Source of the DNA: Malassezia japonica
Taxonomy: Eukaryota > Basidiomycota > Malasseziomycetes > Malasseziales > Malasseziaceae
Reading direction: 5' to 3'
NCBI RefSeq assembly: GCF_029542785.1
Contig: NC_083378.1
Span: 434,001-498,000 of the forward strand
Length of the DNA: 64,000 nt
Position 1 is the first letter of the stretch. Each line of letters starts with the position of its first letter. A program made the position numbers and the translations under genes. The notes beneath the pieces were generated by a model. It saw only the letters and a list, made by a program, of their open reading frames with translations, was not told the origin of the DNA and searched no databases. Shown here piece by piece: positions 18,461 to 33,000 of the stretch.

Positions 18461-21400
18461 ATGAGTAGGCACTCTGCGTCAGCAAGTCATGGTGGGGGTG
18501 GAGACCACGTCGTCGACGTGGACAACAGCCACGAGTTGGGCATGAATAGCTTCGCTTCGGCGCAGCATACGTCGTCGTTTAGCGCGTTCGAGGGCCGGAG
18601 CTAGTACGTGGATAAGCTAACGCAGTCGGTTCCAAAATGTTGTCTCAGAGAGCCACAAACGCCCGGAAGGTTTTCAGCCCTCGTCGTACACGGCAACTTC
18701 GGACAACATCCGCGGTGACACTGCCGAGCTCGGCGACATGGCCCTGAGCTCGGACGATGGCAATCACAGTGCGTTTTCGAACGAGTACGAAGACCAAGAT
18801 GCGTATGCGACAGGGCCATCGAGGATAGGGTATGACCGCCGCAGTAACGCGATCCAAGAGGAGGACGTGCCTACCCCACGCTCCGAGCTGCCCAAGTCGC
18901 CGGTCGAAGGGTACTTTGGTGCCAAGAGGCAGCCCCACAAGAGCCGCTTTGAAGAGGCGCCGCTCCTGTCCCGGCCCAGGGCGACGCCCTCGGGCGACTA
19001 CGGCGCAGTGGATGACGGACACAAGGATGTCCGTGTCGAAGAAAACAAGAACATGGTCCCTGGCGAGGCTGCCATGGAGGCCGTCGGCTCGCAGTGGAGC
19101 TCGCTACGGACGCACATGCGTGCCATGGCCAGCGCCGCACGCCGGCCCCGTAACCTCGAGACACTGGTCAGCAAGGCACGCGAACTAACCTGGTCGGATG
19201 TGCGCAAGATGGGCATGCAGCCGATTCATCAGATCCCGGCGGTGATCCTGGGTGTGCTGCTCAACGTCTTGGATGGTGTCTCGTACGGCATGATTATGTT
19301 CCCTACCTCGAACCCTTTGTTTGCTGACTTTGGCGGCGACGGTGTGTCGATGTTCTTCATGACATGCATCATCTCTCAACTTGTGTACACCTGCGGTGGC
19401 TCCATTTTCAAAGGAGGTAACGGCAGTATGATGATCGAGGTCGTGCCTTTCTATCATATCCTCGTGCAGGTGATCACCAAGGTCGTTGGCGAAAAGGACG
19501 GCCAGGCGGTTGTCGCGACGACCATGGTGGCCTTTGCCCTTTCGTCTGTGTTCACTGGTCTTGCGTTCCTGCTGTTGGGTGTGCTGCGCCTCGGTGTGAT
19601 TATCAGCTACTTCCCTCGCCACATTCTCGTGGGGTGCATTGGTGGTGTCGGAGTCTTTTTGATCGAGACGGGTCTGGCGGTCGCCGGCCGCATCGAAGAG
19701 GACGGGGGGTTCAAGTACAACGGCGCGACGCTCGCTGCTCTTACCGAGAGCTGGGCAGTGATTGCGCAGTGGACCATTCCGCTGGCCCTGGCATTCTTGC
19801 TGAGCTTCATCACCACGCGTATCCACCATCCCTTGGTCTTCCCGGGTTACTTTTTGGCGATTCCGATTGTGTTTTACGCGGTGTCGATGGGCGTGTTTGG
19901 CATGAACATGCAAGATTTGCGCGACCACGGCTGGGTGTTTGATGTGGGTCGAGCGTCCGACGCGCCTTTCTACCGCTACTTTAGCTACTTTGACCTGCGC
20001 AGCATCTCTTGGGAAGCACTGTGGGCGACACTTCCGACGCAGCTTGCGTTGGTCTTTTTCGGTATTCTGCACGTTCCGCTGAACGTGCCGGCGCTTGGTG
20101 TGAGCGTGAACGAGGACAACGTCGACACGGACCGTGAGCTGATTGCGCACGGTGTGTCGAACGTTGCCGCTGGTTTCCTGGGCACCGTGCCGAACTACTT
20201 GTGCTACGTCAACTCGGTCCTCTTTTACCGTGTTGGCGGTGGCTCGCGCCTCAGTGGATTGATGCTCGCTGCTGTGACGACGCTAATCATGCTGCTCGGC
20301 CCTGGCATGATCGCCTTTTTGCCGATCATGGTGGTGGGTGCGCTGATTTTTGTGCTGGGTATCGACTTGGTGCGCGAGGCGCTCTTTGACACGATTGGAC
20401 GTGTGAACCGCCTCGAGTACCTGACCATTGCTGTGATTATTGTGGTGATGACCTGCTCCGACTTTGTGGTGGGTAGCCTGGTCGGCATTATGCTCGCCTG
20501 CCTCTTTTTTGTGATGCAGACCTCGCGCAAGAATGCCGTACGCTCAGTTTTCAACGGACATGCCGCCCGGAGTACCGTGCGCCGCCACATGACGCAGCGC
20601 CGTTTCCTCGAGCAGGTCGGCCACCAGACGCTCATCTTTAAGCTACAGGGCTCGTTGTTCTTCGGCACGATCAATTCGGTCGAGCAGCTGATCCGCAAGA
20701 TGCTGGACATTGCCACCTGGAAGCAAAACCCCATTCGTTTCCTTATCATGGACCTTACGCAAGTGAACAGCATGGACTTTTCGGCCGCTGAGGCCATGAC
20801 ACGCATTCACCGCATGCTTAGCAGCAAGAGCGTCATCTTGGTTCTTTGTGGCGTCAAGGCGGAAGGCGATGTGGGCACCGCACTCCAAAACGTCGATCTG
20901 TGGACTGACCTGAGCATGCACCTTGAAGTGTTTGCATCGCTGAACGAGGCGCTCGAGTGGACCGAAAACGAGTTCCTGCGTAGCATGTACTCGTCGGGTC
21001 TCTCGGCGGGTCAAGCGCTCGGCCAGGCCTCGCTGTCCAACAGCGCGGAGCTCCGCGTGCCTAAGCGAAAGCCGGTGCTGCACCTGGACGACGGCTTTGC
21101 AAACTCGCCGCGCTACAACCAGCTCCACGAAGCTGCCAAGACGGCGACGTACGATTTCCGCACACGCCACGAAACGAGTCCTGTCGGTGCTCGCTCGCGC
21201 TCGCGCGAGTCGGGCAAGGACTCGAACGTGGATGGGCACGCGCTCTCGCTCTTGGTCTCGACGCTGGGTCCTTATACGGACGATGCCAGCGTCGAGAGCG
21301 CATTTAAACACCTCGTCCCCGAGCTAAAAGAGCTAGAGCTCTCGGAAGGAACTGTGCTGTGGGAGCGGGATGATACGCCGGATGCTTGTACGTTTGTTTC

Positions 21401-21716
21401 CACTAACACAGTGTACTTTATCGAGTCGGGAATTCTCAAGGCGCGCTACGTCTTCCCTCAGGATAACTATGAGATCAACGAGGCCATGCTGGCCGGTACG
21501 ATCGCCGGCGAGCTTTCGTTCCTTTCCCAGCAGAAGCGCAACTCCACTGTGACGGTCGAGAAGGATGCCAAGGTCTGGCGACTGGACGGTGAGGCCCTGC
21601 AGAGCATCGAGCAGCACCATACCCGCGACTACGCCAAGATTATTCAGACGCTGTTGCGAGTCACGGCGGACGAGCACGACTGCCTGATGTCGTACCTCGT
21701 TTCTCGTCTTAGTTAG
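18461..21716 (+). CDS. VSB1: SulP transporter with STAS and cNMP-like domains, VSB1 type
   Basis: Two exons with a 22-nt intron (18604-18625); 1077 aa. The ~240-residue N-terminus is hydrophilic. Residues ~250-680 form a SLC26/SulP membrane core (IPAVILGVLLNVLDGVSYG, FFGILHVPLNVPALGVS). A STAS domain follows at ~713-826 (LIFKLQGSLFFGTIN, IMDLTQVNSMDFSAAEAM), and a C-terminal cyclic-nucleotide-binding-like jelly roll at ~957-1077 (GTIAGELSFLSQQKRNSTV). This order matches S. cerevisiae YGR125W/VSB1, a vacuolar membrane protein needed for basic amino acid storage, and not a classical sulfate permease. Sulfate transport is therefore not assumed. Joining exon 1 (SFSAFEGRSYRFQNVVS) extends the N-terminus by about 92 residues. 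Confidence 0.85.
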
Positions 21717-21740
21717 AACGCCATGTAGCTAAATATATTC

Positions 21741-22634
21741 CTACTGCCATTCTTCGTCCCCTTCGTCGTCGCTCACGGCGGAGAAGGAGAGCGTCTCGCA
21801 GCCGGCTTGGCCCTTGACTTCGTTCTCCAGCAGCAGATTAATCTGGCGCAGAGAGCCGGGTTCGATCGTACCAACGAGTTCCCACTCGTCCGAGTAGTCC
21901 TCGTCCTCGATGTTTTCAAAGAGTGCGACCAACTTCTCCTTAAGGCGTTTGCCTTCTTTCGGCGGCATCGTCACACGCACACGCATCCGTGCGCGCTGAA
22001 TAGGGATCGTATTTTTCGCCTGGAGCAGTTTCAAGACGTCGAGCGCCTGGCTCTTGGCCGACTTGCCAGTCTTGACACTGTAGTGGACGTCCTTCATAGC
22101 TTTTTCAACCATGCCGACCGTGTAGGGCTTCTGGCTGCTGGGCTCGACGCAAGACTGCGCCAGCTGCGTCGCAATCTCGCGCCAGAGGTTAGTGAGCTCG
22201 TGCGAGCGCTCCTTGTCGCCGACTTGCAGCTCGCCTTTCTTGAGGATCTCGGGAATAATCTCGGCGACATCCGTCGTGCCAAAAGCCTTGGACAGGTCGT
22301 CGTTTGGCGCGACTTGGCCTTTGGACACGTTCAGAAAGACGTTCTCAATCTGCACAACCTCGTCCAAATCCGTCTCGCTGCGTGAGTCATGGTACCTACA
22401 CGCCCGTGCGCCACTCGCGCACCTTGTTTTTGTAGCACGCAATCTGCATTAGCTCGGCGCCATACCTCGAAACGTTTGCCACCACGCCGCAGGCGCACGA
22501 CCGAGACGTTCGTCAATCTGCGTCAGTCAAAGCACATACTTGATATTCGTCGCAGCTGTAGGTTGTTAGCCTTTGTATATACGTACGCTGGTTAATCCTG
22601 AGTTAGCAGTGCTTCAATCGCAAACGTACACCAT
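21741..22634 (-). CDS. SDO1: Ribosome maturation factor SBDS/SDO1, six exons
   Basis: The full-length 254-aa protein appears only if five introns are removed: 22598-22629 (32 nt), 22556-22586 (31), 22518-22539 (22), 22444-22465 (22) and 22378-22399 (22). The joined N-terminus reads MVINQPATNIKLTNVSVVR, then GGKRFEIACYKNKVREWR and TGVETDLDEVVQ, the canonical SBDS FYSH domain. The helical middle domain and C-terminal domain (RVRVTMPPKEGKRLKEKL) are in the last exon. SBDS works with EFL1 to release eIF6 from 60S subunits in the cytoplasm. Exons 2 and 3 are only 11 and 16 nt. The start is 42 bp or 93 bp from the divergent ARMT1 gene, depending on its ATG. Confidence 0.93.
22540..22555 (-). other. 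SDO1: 16-nt microexon of SDO1
   Basis: Exon 3 of SDO1, bounded by a 31-nt intron upstream and a 22-nt intron downstream in transcript order. It supplies the end of MVINQP-ATNIK, matching the conserved NQIKLTNV start of SBDS proteins. Confidence 0.8.
22587..22597 (-). other. SDO1: 11-nt microexon of SDO1
   Basis: Exon 2 of SDO1, between the 32-nt and 31-nt introns. It encodes the rest of Val, then Ile-Asn-Gln and the first base of Pro in MVINQP. Without it the conserved N-terminus cannot be assembled in frame. Confidence 0.8.
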
Positions 22635-22727
22635 GATGCTCTACGAAGGAACGTGCGTGACGAATCGGCCAAAAAAATGCCTTTTGGTGAATTAATGCAC
22701 GAACCAACGAATTCATTCCCCACAGCG

Positions 22728-25230
<2,503 letters not shown>

Positions 25231-25345
25231 TGTATGCAGATTACATAATGATTCCGGCGTGTGGGGAAAGCTGCGCTTAATCAGACGCCGTCCCTTTCCG
25301 AGGTATGGGCGCAGGGGGGCCCACACTATTTCTTTATCCACAACA

Positions 25346-25366
25346 CCTTCTAGCGCTACTAGAAGG
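25346..25366. promoter_or_regulatory. 8-bp inverted repeat upstream of INO1
   Basis: The arms CCTTCTAG and CTAGAAGG are perfect complements separated by 5 bp, about 132 bp before the INO1 ATG, in the 267-bp gap after the ARMT1-YggS gene. It could be an operator for a dimeric factor. I do not find the yeast ICRE (CATGTGAAAT) here. From 25431 to the ATG the leader is strongly pyrimidine-rich, as in highly expressed fungal genes. Confidence 0.4.
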
Positions 25367-25497
25367 TTTTCAGAGTCATTTTCTCCAACCAGCTTTGCTC
25401 GTGTCATAACCAGCACCGGGGCCAACGTCGTACTTGTGCTCCTCCTCTCATATCAGCCTAAATTTTCCACCAACACCCTACTCTACTCTTCTCTACA

Positions 25498-27162
25498 ATG
25501 GCCCCGGTTGCTAACACAAACACTCCCGCCGCGCAGTCCGCTGCTCCGGTGAACCCCACTGCTGCTCGCCACGAGCAGGCGCAGTCGATCCGCGTCCAGT
25601 CGGACCGCATCGACTACTCGCCTGAGCACATCACTGCTCAGTACGAGTACCAGAACACCCACGTCGAGCGCAAGGCCGGCGCCAACGGTGCCGAGGAGTA
25701 CGTTGCTACTCCCTACAAGCAGGAGTTCAACTTCCGCACCGAGCGTCGCGTCCCCAAGACTGGTATGCTCCTCGTCGGTCTCGGTGGCAACAACGGTACC
25801 ACGATTACGGCCACCATCCTTGCCAACCGTCACAACATCCAGTGGCGCAACAAGGAGGGCCTGCAGACGCCGAACTACTACGGCTCGCTCGTCCGTGCTT
25901 CGACGCTTCGCCTGGGTACCGACCCTGCCACTGGCAAGGACGTCTGGGTGCCGTTCAGCAACGTGCTCCCCATGGTCCACCCCAACGACTTTGTTGTTGG
26001 CGGCTGGGACATTAGCGGCCTGCCCCTCGACAAGGCCATGGAGCGTGCCCAGGTCCTCGACTACGACCTGCAGCGCCAGGTCCAGCCTCTGATGGCCGAG
26101 ATCAAGCCCATGGCGTCGGTTTACTACCCCGACTTTATCGCCTCGAACCAGGAGGAGCGTGCTGACAACGTCATCCCCGGCTCGGACAAGAAGGCGCACG
26201 TCGAGCAGCTCCGCAAGGACATTCGCGACTTCAAGTCGCAGAACCAGCTCGACCAGGTTGTTGTGGTCTGGACCGCCAACACCGAGCGCTACTCGGAGAT
26301 TGTCCCTGGTGTCAACGATACGGCCGACAACCTGCTCCGCGCCGTGGAGCAGAGCCATGAGGAGGTCTCTCCCTCGACCATCTTCGCCATTGCGTGTATC
26401 CTGGAGAACGCTCCGTACATCAACGGTGCGCCCCAGAACACCTTTGTGCCGGGTGCGGTTGAGCTAGCCGAGCGCCACAAGGCCTTCATCGGCGGTGACG
26501 ACCTCAAGACCGGCCAGACCAAGGTCAAGAGTGTCCTTGCCGAGTACCTCGTCAATGCGGGTATCAAGCCTCTGTCGATTGCCAGCTACAACCACCTGGG
26601 TAACAACGACGGCTACAACCTGAGCTCCCAGCGCCAGTTCCGCAGCAAGGAGATCAGCAAGTCGAGCGTCGTGGATGACATGTGCGAGGCCAACCACCTG
26701 CTGTACAAGCCCGGCAAGACTGAGGGCAAGGAGGTCACCGTCAAGGGTGAGCGCCCCGACCACTGCATCGTCATCAAGTACATCCCGGCTGTCGGTGACC
26801 AGAAGGTGGCCATGGACGACTACACCAGCGAGCTCTGCATGGGCGGCCGCAACCGTCTGTACGTTACCAACCTGTGCGAGGACTCGCTGCTTGCTTCGCC
26901 TCTGCTCATCGACCTCGCTGTGCTCGCGGAGCTCATGACGCGTATCACCTACCGCGTTCCCGGCGAGGCCGACCAGGAGTGGAAGTCGATGTACTCGGTA
27001 CTCTCGCTCCTCTCGTACTCGCTCAAGGCCCCGCTTGTCAAGCCGGGCACGGACGTGGTGAACAGCCTGAACCGCCAGCGTGCCGCTGTCACCAACTTCC
27101 TTCGCGCCTGTCTGTCGCTGGCCCCCGAGAGCGACCTGCTCCTCGAGACCCGTGTGTGGTAA
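25498..27162 (+). CDS. INO1: myo-Inositol-1-phosphate synthase
   Basis: An intronless gene of 554 aa. The NAD+-binding motif VGLGGNNGTT lies at ~residue 90. Other family segments are GGWDISGLPLDKAMERA, VVWTANTERY, SYNHLGNNDGYNL, SQRQFRSKEISKSSVVDD and FLRACLSLAPESDLLLETR near the C-terminus. The enzyme converts glucose 6-phosphate to inositol 3-phosphate, the committed step of inositol and hence phosphatidylinositol synthesis, in the cytosol. Codon use is strikingly C-ending (AAG, AAC, CTC), indicating strong expression. The C-terminus is normal. It faces ARP5 tail to tail across 69 bp. Confidence 0.97.
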   Translation: MAPVANTNTPAAQSAAPVNPTAARHEQAQSIRVQSDRIDYSPEHITAQYEYQNTHVERKAGANGAEEYVATPYKQEFNFRTERRVPKTGMLLVGLGGNNGTTITATILANRHNIQWRNKEGLQTPNYYGSLVRASTLRLGTDPATGKDVWVPFSNVLPMVHPNDFVVGGWDISGLPLDKAMERAQVLDYDLQRQVQPLMAEIKPMASVYYPDFIASNQEERADNVIPGSDKKAHVEQLRKDIRDFKSQNQLDQVVVVWTANTERYSEIVPGVNDTADNLLRAVEQSHEEVSPSTIFAIACILENAPYINGAPQNTFVPGAVELAERHKAFIGGDDLKTGQTKVKSVLAEYLVNAGIKPLSIASYNHLGNNDGYNLSSQRQFRSKEISKSSVVDDMCEANHLLYKPGKTEGKEVTVKGERPDHCIVIKYIPAVGDQKVAMDDYTSELCMGGRNRLYVTNLCEDSLLASPLLIDLAVLAELMTRITYRVPGEADQEWKSMYSVLSLLSYSLKAPLVKPGTDVVNSLNRQRAAVTNFLRACLSLAPESDLLLETRVW

Positions 27163-27231
27163 ATTTTGTCGTCTTCTATGGCTCTAGCCCCTTTGTCGTA
27201 GCACTTTTAGGCAACATACACTTGATTGCCT

Positions 27232-29515
27232 CTATGGCTGCCAGCACGCCGACAGGCCGTGCTCTTTGAACCACCCGCTGCCTTTTTCCTCGTACTCGGC
27301 ACGCGACACGGACGAAGCACGAAAGGCCTCGGGCTGCTCCACGACCCACCGGCGCATGCCGCGCCAGGGGTCGAAACGCGCACTCTGCGCACGGCGCACC
27401 GACAGAGGGGCATTGGGCGCAAGAATCGAGCGCAGACCGCTTTGCAGGCGCTGGTCAAAGCCGGGCAGCAGCGAGTAGCGGCCGGCCACCAGCACGTTCT
27501 TGGCCATGCGCATACGCACCGGCTCGTCAAACGCCTGGAGCACATGACGACTCAGTTCCGTCACACCGGCTTGGTCCACGCCGGCAATGATCGGCTGCCA
27601 GCTGATCTCGGGCACGCGGATCCGCTCCACGTTCAGGTGCACTTGGTGGTACTGCGCACCATCGTTGGGGTCCCATGCCGGCTCAAAGCCACGAAGGTAG
27701 GTCGTGGTAAGCAGCGTCTTCTTTGCCTGCAGCGCGGCATAGGTATTCTCGTCGGTAAACGCGACGTCGTGCTCGAGAAGCTTCTGTTCGAGTGCTTCGA
27801 GCTGCGCAAATGCCTCGCGGTCCTCTTCCTCGCCTGCGCCATCATTGATCGTGCGGTAGACCGACCAGTCACTGTCATCTGCACCAAAGGTATCTTCGTC
27901 GTCGCCACGCTTACGGCGGCGCTGCGTGCCCGTCGCATTGTTCTCACTGGCAAGTGCCGTAATGCTCTTCATGCGCTGTTGCGCGGCCGCCGACTTGCGG
28001 TCAGGGAGTGTCTCACGGAGCCGTTTGCGCTCTTGGATGCGCGAAAGAGCGTCTTGGTGCTGCTTCCGGATCTTGTCGAGCCACTGCCCGGGGTTCTCGC
28101 GCTGTTCCTGGAGCTCGCGCGCTTCGGCTTCGGCTTGAAGGCGCTCCTCCTCGGCTTTTTCCGCACGAGCGCGTACCCGGGCATCGTAGCCGGCCTTGAG
28201 CAGGCGCTGACGGCGCTTTTCCTTCACGCCCTCTTCGTCGAGTTCGCCGTCGGGGACGTCGATCAGCGGGAACGACGGCGGCTTCTTTTCCTCCTCGTCC
28301 TCGTCTTCCTCGCCGCGGTTGCGCTTAACCGCCGCCTCGACGCGCTTGAGCGTCTTTTCAAACTCTTGCTCTGTATCAAAGCCCTCGTCTTCGAGACGTT
28401 TCTGGATAAGAGAAAAGCACGTACCAAATACTCTTCGGGCGACTCCTTCTCCTTCCACTCTTTCAGTAGGGTATAGTACTTGAGATCGTTCTCGTTCTGC
28501 AACGCTTTCTCTTCACGCATCATGCGCGTCTGCTCAATGAGGCGCTGCCCAGCGGCACGCTTGCGCTCGGCAATCTTGTCCAACTCCTCTTGCGTCTTTT
28601 CTTTTCGCTCAGGGGGGACATAGGGCAACTGCACCACCTTGTCCATCTTGGCCAGGTTTTCGGGCACTTGCAGCGAACGGATCTCGGATTCGTAGTCCGC
28701 CGAGACGTACGACAGGTTTTCCAGCATGGTCTGCGACTCAAACGACGTAATCTTCTGGGGAAGATTGGGGTACTTGAGCTGTAGAAGACGGTGCAAAAAG
28801 TCGGCACCCAGCGCACCACCCCACGCGAGGCGCTTCGCATTGTCCAGAACCCCACGGCCTGCTACCATCGGCACAACCAGCGTCGTGTTACGGCCGGCGG
28901 AGACCACTAAACCGTCCTCGTGAACGCCGTTGGCGTACGCGGCAAACAGAGCATCCAGTCCATAGTTTACCGATGGGACGTTGTATGCCTCAAAAAGGAT
29001 CTCGTTCATTTCTGCGTCAGACGGGCAACATACGGCTTCGGCTGTATTCCGGATTGCACAGCGTCTCTGTGAGCAGCAACGGATGATCCACGCGATCCAC
29101 ATCAATTGCTAGCTTCACAAACGTGTAATCCAGCATGGCTTCCTACTCATGAGTCAGGGCACGCACCATAGAGTCAAATCCACACACAATGTCGCCGTCG
29201 AACGCGCTCTTCATCGCTGCACGGCTCTGCGAATCGACATAGCAGTCGCTTCCGCATAGGACAACATTTGTACCACGCTTGCGATCCTTAAAGCGCGACA
29301 CGATATTGTCGCAAGCGATCGGAGCCTCGTCGCCCTCGCACGTTGCAAATCCTGCGCGCAATTCGCTCGAGCCTGCGTCAGTTGCACCACGTACCATTAT
29401 CAATGAGGATTGGAGCATGTTGCGACCAGTGAACAGAGTCACGATAGTTACTCAGTCCAGCAACAGGTTGCGGCGTGGGCCACTCGGTTACCTCGAGTGC
29501 GGGCGTGAACGACAT
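27232..29515 (-). CDS. ARP5: Actin-related protein 5, INO80 complex subunit
   Basis: Five exons; introns 29373-29394 (22 nt), 29143-29166 (24), 29012-29033 (22) and 28402-28424 (23). The spliced protein is 730 aa. The actin fold starts ILIDNGSSELRAGFA, FKDRKRGTNV and SAFDGDIV, with later pieces LLLTETLCNPEYSRSQMNEILFEAYNVP and MHLNVERIRVPE-like QVHLNVERIRVPEISWQP, and the end EYEEKGSGWFKEH. A long charged helical insertion (~residues 290-560) interrupts the fold, as in yeast Arp5. Arp5 with Ies6 couples the INO80 ATPase to nucleosome sliding. The second intron ends in TAG instead of CAG and was placed by the join SM-EAMLDYTF. Confidence 0.92.
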
Positions 29516-30055
29516 CGCCTTCGATCCCTTCTTGCACGGTCGCCGGCGGAGCTCTCAACGCGGTGTACAGTCAGCGGGATGCTCCACATGCACGTGGCAC
29601 CGCGACTGTGGAGGCCGAGACACCGCCTTGCTTAGTCAAATAGATTCAGGACCGCTTTTCGGATTGGCGCTGTGCCTGTATGCACGACAATCGCCCACAT
29701 GGGAATATCAGAATTTAATTGGTAGGTTATGCAAAACCGATGCGGGGGTACTGTCTTGCAGTGCCCAAGAGGGCGGATTAGCTTATGTCTGCGGCATTGT
29801 ATGGACCTCGTGACCATTTCCCCACACTTCTGACTTGCAGAAAGCGCAGCGTCTCGTTGGTCGTAGCAGAAATTACGTTGGCTAACGGAAGAGGTGGTGG
29901 GGAGGCATTTCGCATTTGCATTGCGGCGCGACTTGTGGGGCTTCGCGACTTGGGCTCTTTTTTGCTACGACTGCGTCTGCTGTTTCATTACAGCCGTTTG
30001 AGAGGGCAAGGGACTCAACCTACTTCTACTCTCGTCGTATCGGACTTATTCAATC
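29516..30055. other. 540-bp divergent intergenic region, ARP5/DUF3712 giant gene
   Basis: This is the longest gap in the window. It holds one CACGTG (29591-29596) close to ARP5 and a moderately AT-richer, T-rich stretch before the giant gene. I see no conserved open frame, tRNA A/B boxes or direct repeats. A 5' leader intron of the giant gene could lie here but cannot be placed by protein homology. Confidence 0.5.
29591..29596. promoter_or_regulatory. CACGTG box upstream of ARP5
   Basis: A single CACGTG 76 bp before the ARP5 start codon. It is a possible bHLH-factor site, by sequence only. Confidence 0.4.
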
Positions 30056-33000
30056 ATGGACGGGGACGGCGTGCGCCGCCGCAACCCCTACGTGGATGAG
30101 TATGGCGACAACTTCGCGCCGAGCACGTCTGGGATGCACCGTCCCGGAAAGCCGATCGGTTACTTTGCCGCGCGCGGCACCCCTTACGGGAAGAAGATCT
30201 TCGGAAAGAGGATGCTTCTATTCCTCTTCATCCTGCTTCCTGTTCTGGCGGTCATTAACCTGGTGATTGTTTTGCTCCCAGTATTGCTTGCCATCGCGAA
30301 CCACACGCTCAGCGTGACGGTTATGCATGTCACCGCGTCGAATATCACGGACCCTCATAATGATTACTTCCCTCTCACCCTGGAGGGTCAAGTGAAAAAG
30401 GCAGGCGTTTTCCCCGCACACCTCTACTTCCGCGAGCCCGTCGTCGTGAAGTGGATGACGCCGCCCGAGAGTGGTGAGATGCGCGAAGTCGAACTCGGCA
30501 ACTTCAGGCTGGACTACATTGGTGTTGCTGCCGGTCACGGCCGCATCAAGCAAGTGACCAAGTTCAACATTCAGGACCAGGAGATGTTTGGCCTGTTCAC
30601 CCAGTTTATGATTACCAATGAAGAGTTCACTTGGCGCCTGTTCTGTCCAAATGTTCACGTCGAGGCGTTCTCCTTCCTACCTACCTACGAAAACTTGAAG
30701 CTTACCAAGGACGTCGTGTTTAAGGGTATTAACAACTTTAAGGACGTAAAGATTCTAGACTTCCAACTGCCCAGCGCTGATCCAGAAGGCGGTATCTCAT
30801 TCTATGCAAAGACAATGCTTACGAATCCGTCTCCGTTCGGTTTCCAGCTAGGTACACTGAACATTGAACTGTTTAACGAAGGACTGTTGCTCGGTCCGGG
30901 TTTCTCGACCAATGTCAATATTACACCGGGTGTCAACCTCATTGACCTCAAGGGCCGGCTGCTCTCATACTCGACGAATCAGACGGCGCTGAACCAGTTG
31001 GGCAATGTCTTTACGAACTACATCAACGGTGAGATCACCCCGACGTACGCACAAGGTAAAAGCGTTGTGCTGAGCAACGGTCAGACTGTCGGGTGGCTCT
31101 CCAAAGGTATCCAGGCGCTGAACATTTATGTGCCATTCCAATCGCCTTACCTGATCAATCCGATCAAGAGCATTGTGATCAAGCAGTTCAACCTGACTTA
31201 CGACTCGGACACGGACCCCTACTCTCCTACGGCATCGTCCGACAGTCTGAGTGCTGACCTTGCCCTGCCTTTCGGTTTCCCGCTGAACATTATTTCGGCC
31301 AAGAACGAGATTACGATCGTGGACCAAATCAACGGCAAGCCGATTGTGCACGTTGCTGGTGTGTATTCCAACTCGGAAACGCAGCTGAACATCGTCGCTT
31401 CGGGTCAGACAGCCGGAACACTCTTCCTCACGCTGCGTCCCTCGCCTATGATTCTCCCGAGTCAGACGGACGACGCGCGCGCCGAGTTTGATCAATTCCA
31501 AAAGGAATTCACCTTCTCGACCAAGGACCCCAAGAAATTCAATGGATCTTCCGCAGCGCTCACCGACACGCCTGTAGGCCGCATCCTGCTGAACGGGATC
31601 AAGTTCTCAGTGGACAGTGGTCTGCTGGGTCTTCAGGGTCTGGCCGGGTACCCCACTACGATTAATGGTGTGGATGTCGTTGGTGGTTCGCGCGAGGCGC
31701 TTACGCTGTCCGTGAACACGACCATCATCAACCCTTCGAATGTCAACGTCAAGGTCGGCACGACCAAGCTGTTGATGGTCTATTCGGATGTTGTTGGTGA
31801 TGTGGTTCTCAACGACCTGAACCTGGTCATTGGTGAGAACAACCTGACTGCCACGTCGAACTTCAACCCTAAGGCTAGCCCCAAGGGTTACGAGCTGCTG
31901 AACCGCTACGTCAGTGGTCTTGACTCGCCAGTGAACATTTCTGGTTACGAGGGCTCGACGGGTATCAAGTCCCTTGTGCCGGCCTTCTCGGCCGTGCGAG
32001 TGAACTCGACGCTGAACGGACTCAAGACCCAGCTTGTTGGTCAAGCCCAGCTCAAGGTACTGAACACCACGGGTATCCAGGACGATGTGGCGAACTCGAT
32101 TGTGAGCCTTAACAATCCTTTCACTTCGGGTCTCAAGATTACGAATATCAAGTCTAATGTCACGTCGCACGGCCTCTTTGTCGCAGGCATCGACACAGAT
32201 CTTGACTTTTCGGCCGGCGGAAAGGCGACGACCAATTCGCCTCAAATTCCACTGCACCTCAATCTGTACCCGCCGGACATATTTGCGCTGGTGCGTGCAC
32301 TTGCTGTACAGTCCGGCCAGGATGTGAAGCAGCTCGACGGTATTGTCCAGCTTGCGGGTTACACGTACTCGAAGACGACGAATGCTAACAACGACATTAA
32401 GCCGTCGAAGCGTTCACTTCGCGAGGAGGAGCTTGAGGCTGAGCAGGAGGCCGAGATGGTGCAGGCGCATCTTCTCTCCAAGCGTAAGACTAACATGTAC
32501 ACGGGCTTTAACTTGGTCAACTTTGTGCAAAAGGCCTTCACGGTGGCGTCGGCGAACCTGGAGATTGTGTCCATGACGCAGATCGGTGAATACGAATCGG
32601 CGCTCACCTTCTCTCAGCAAAATGTACCACTCAAGACGGACGACTCGCTGAACCTGCTTCTCCCTGTCCTGTCTAAGCCGATTGTGCAAAAGATTATTGA
32701 TGGCGCGACGCTTGGCATTGACAAGATCACGATTATTGATCCGCAGCTGAAGTCGTTCAAGACGCAGCTAGTTGGTTCGATTACGAACTCAGGTCCTTTC
32801 GATGCCAAGATCTCGTTCCCTCAAGGTCTGCAAGTGTCGTGGAACAACAAAGTTCTGGGTCAGATTGCCATGCCGCAGATCAGCCTTGCGGCGGACGAGG
32901 GTGCTCAGCTGAACCTCGAGGCCGACTTTGCCGTCGCCGACGTCGACGCGCTGACCGAGTTTACCAAGTTCCTTGTGACGCAACCGAGTTTCGTGTGGCA

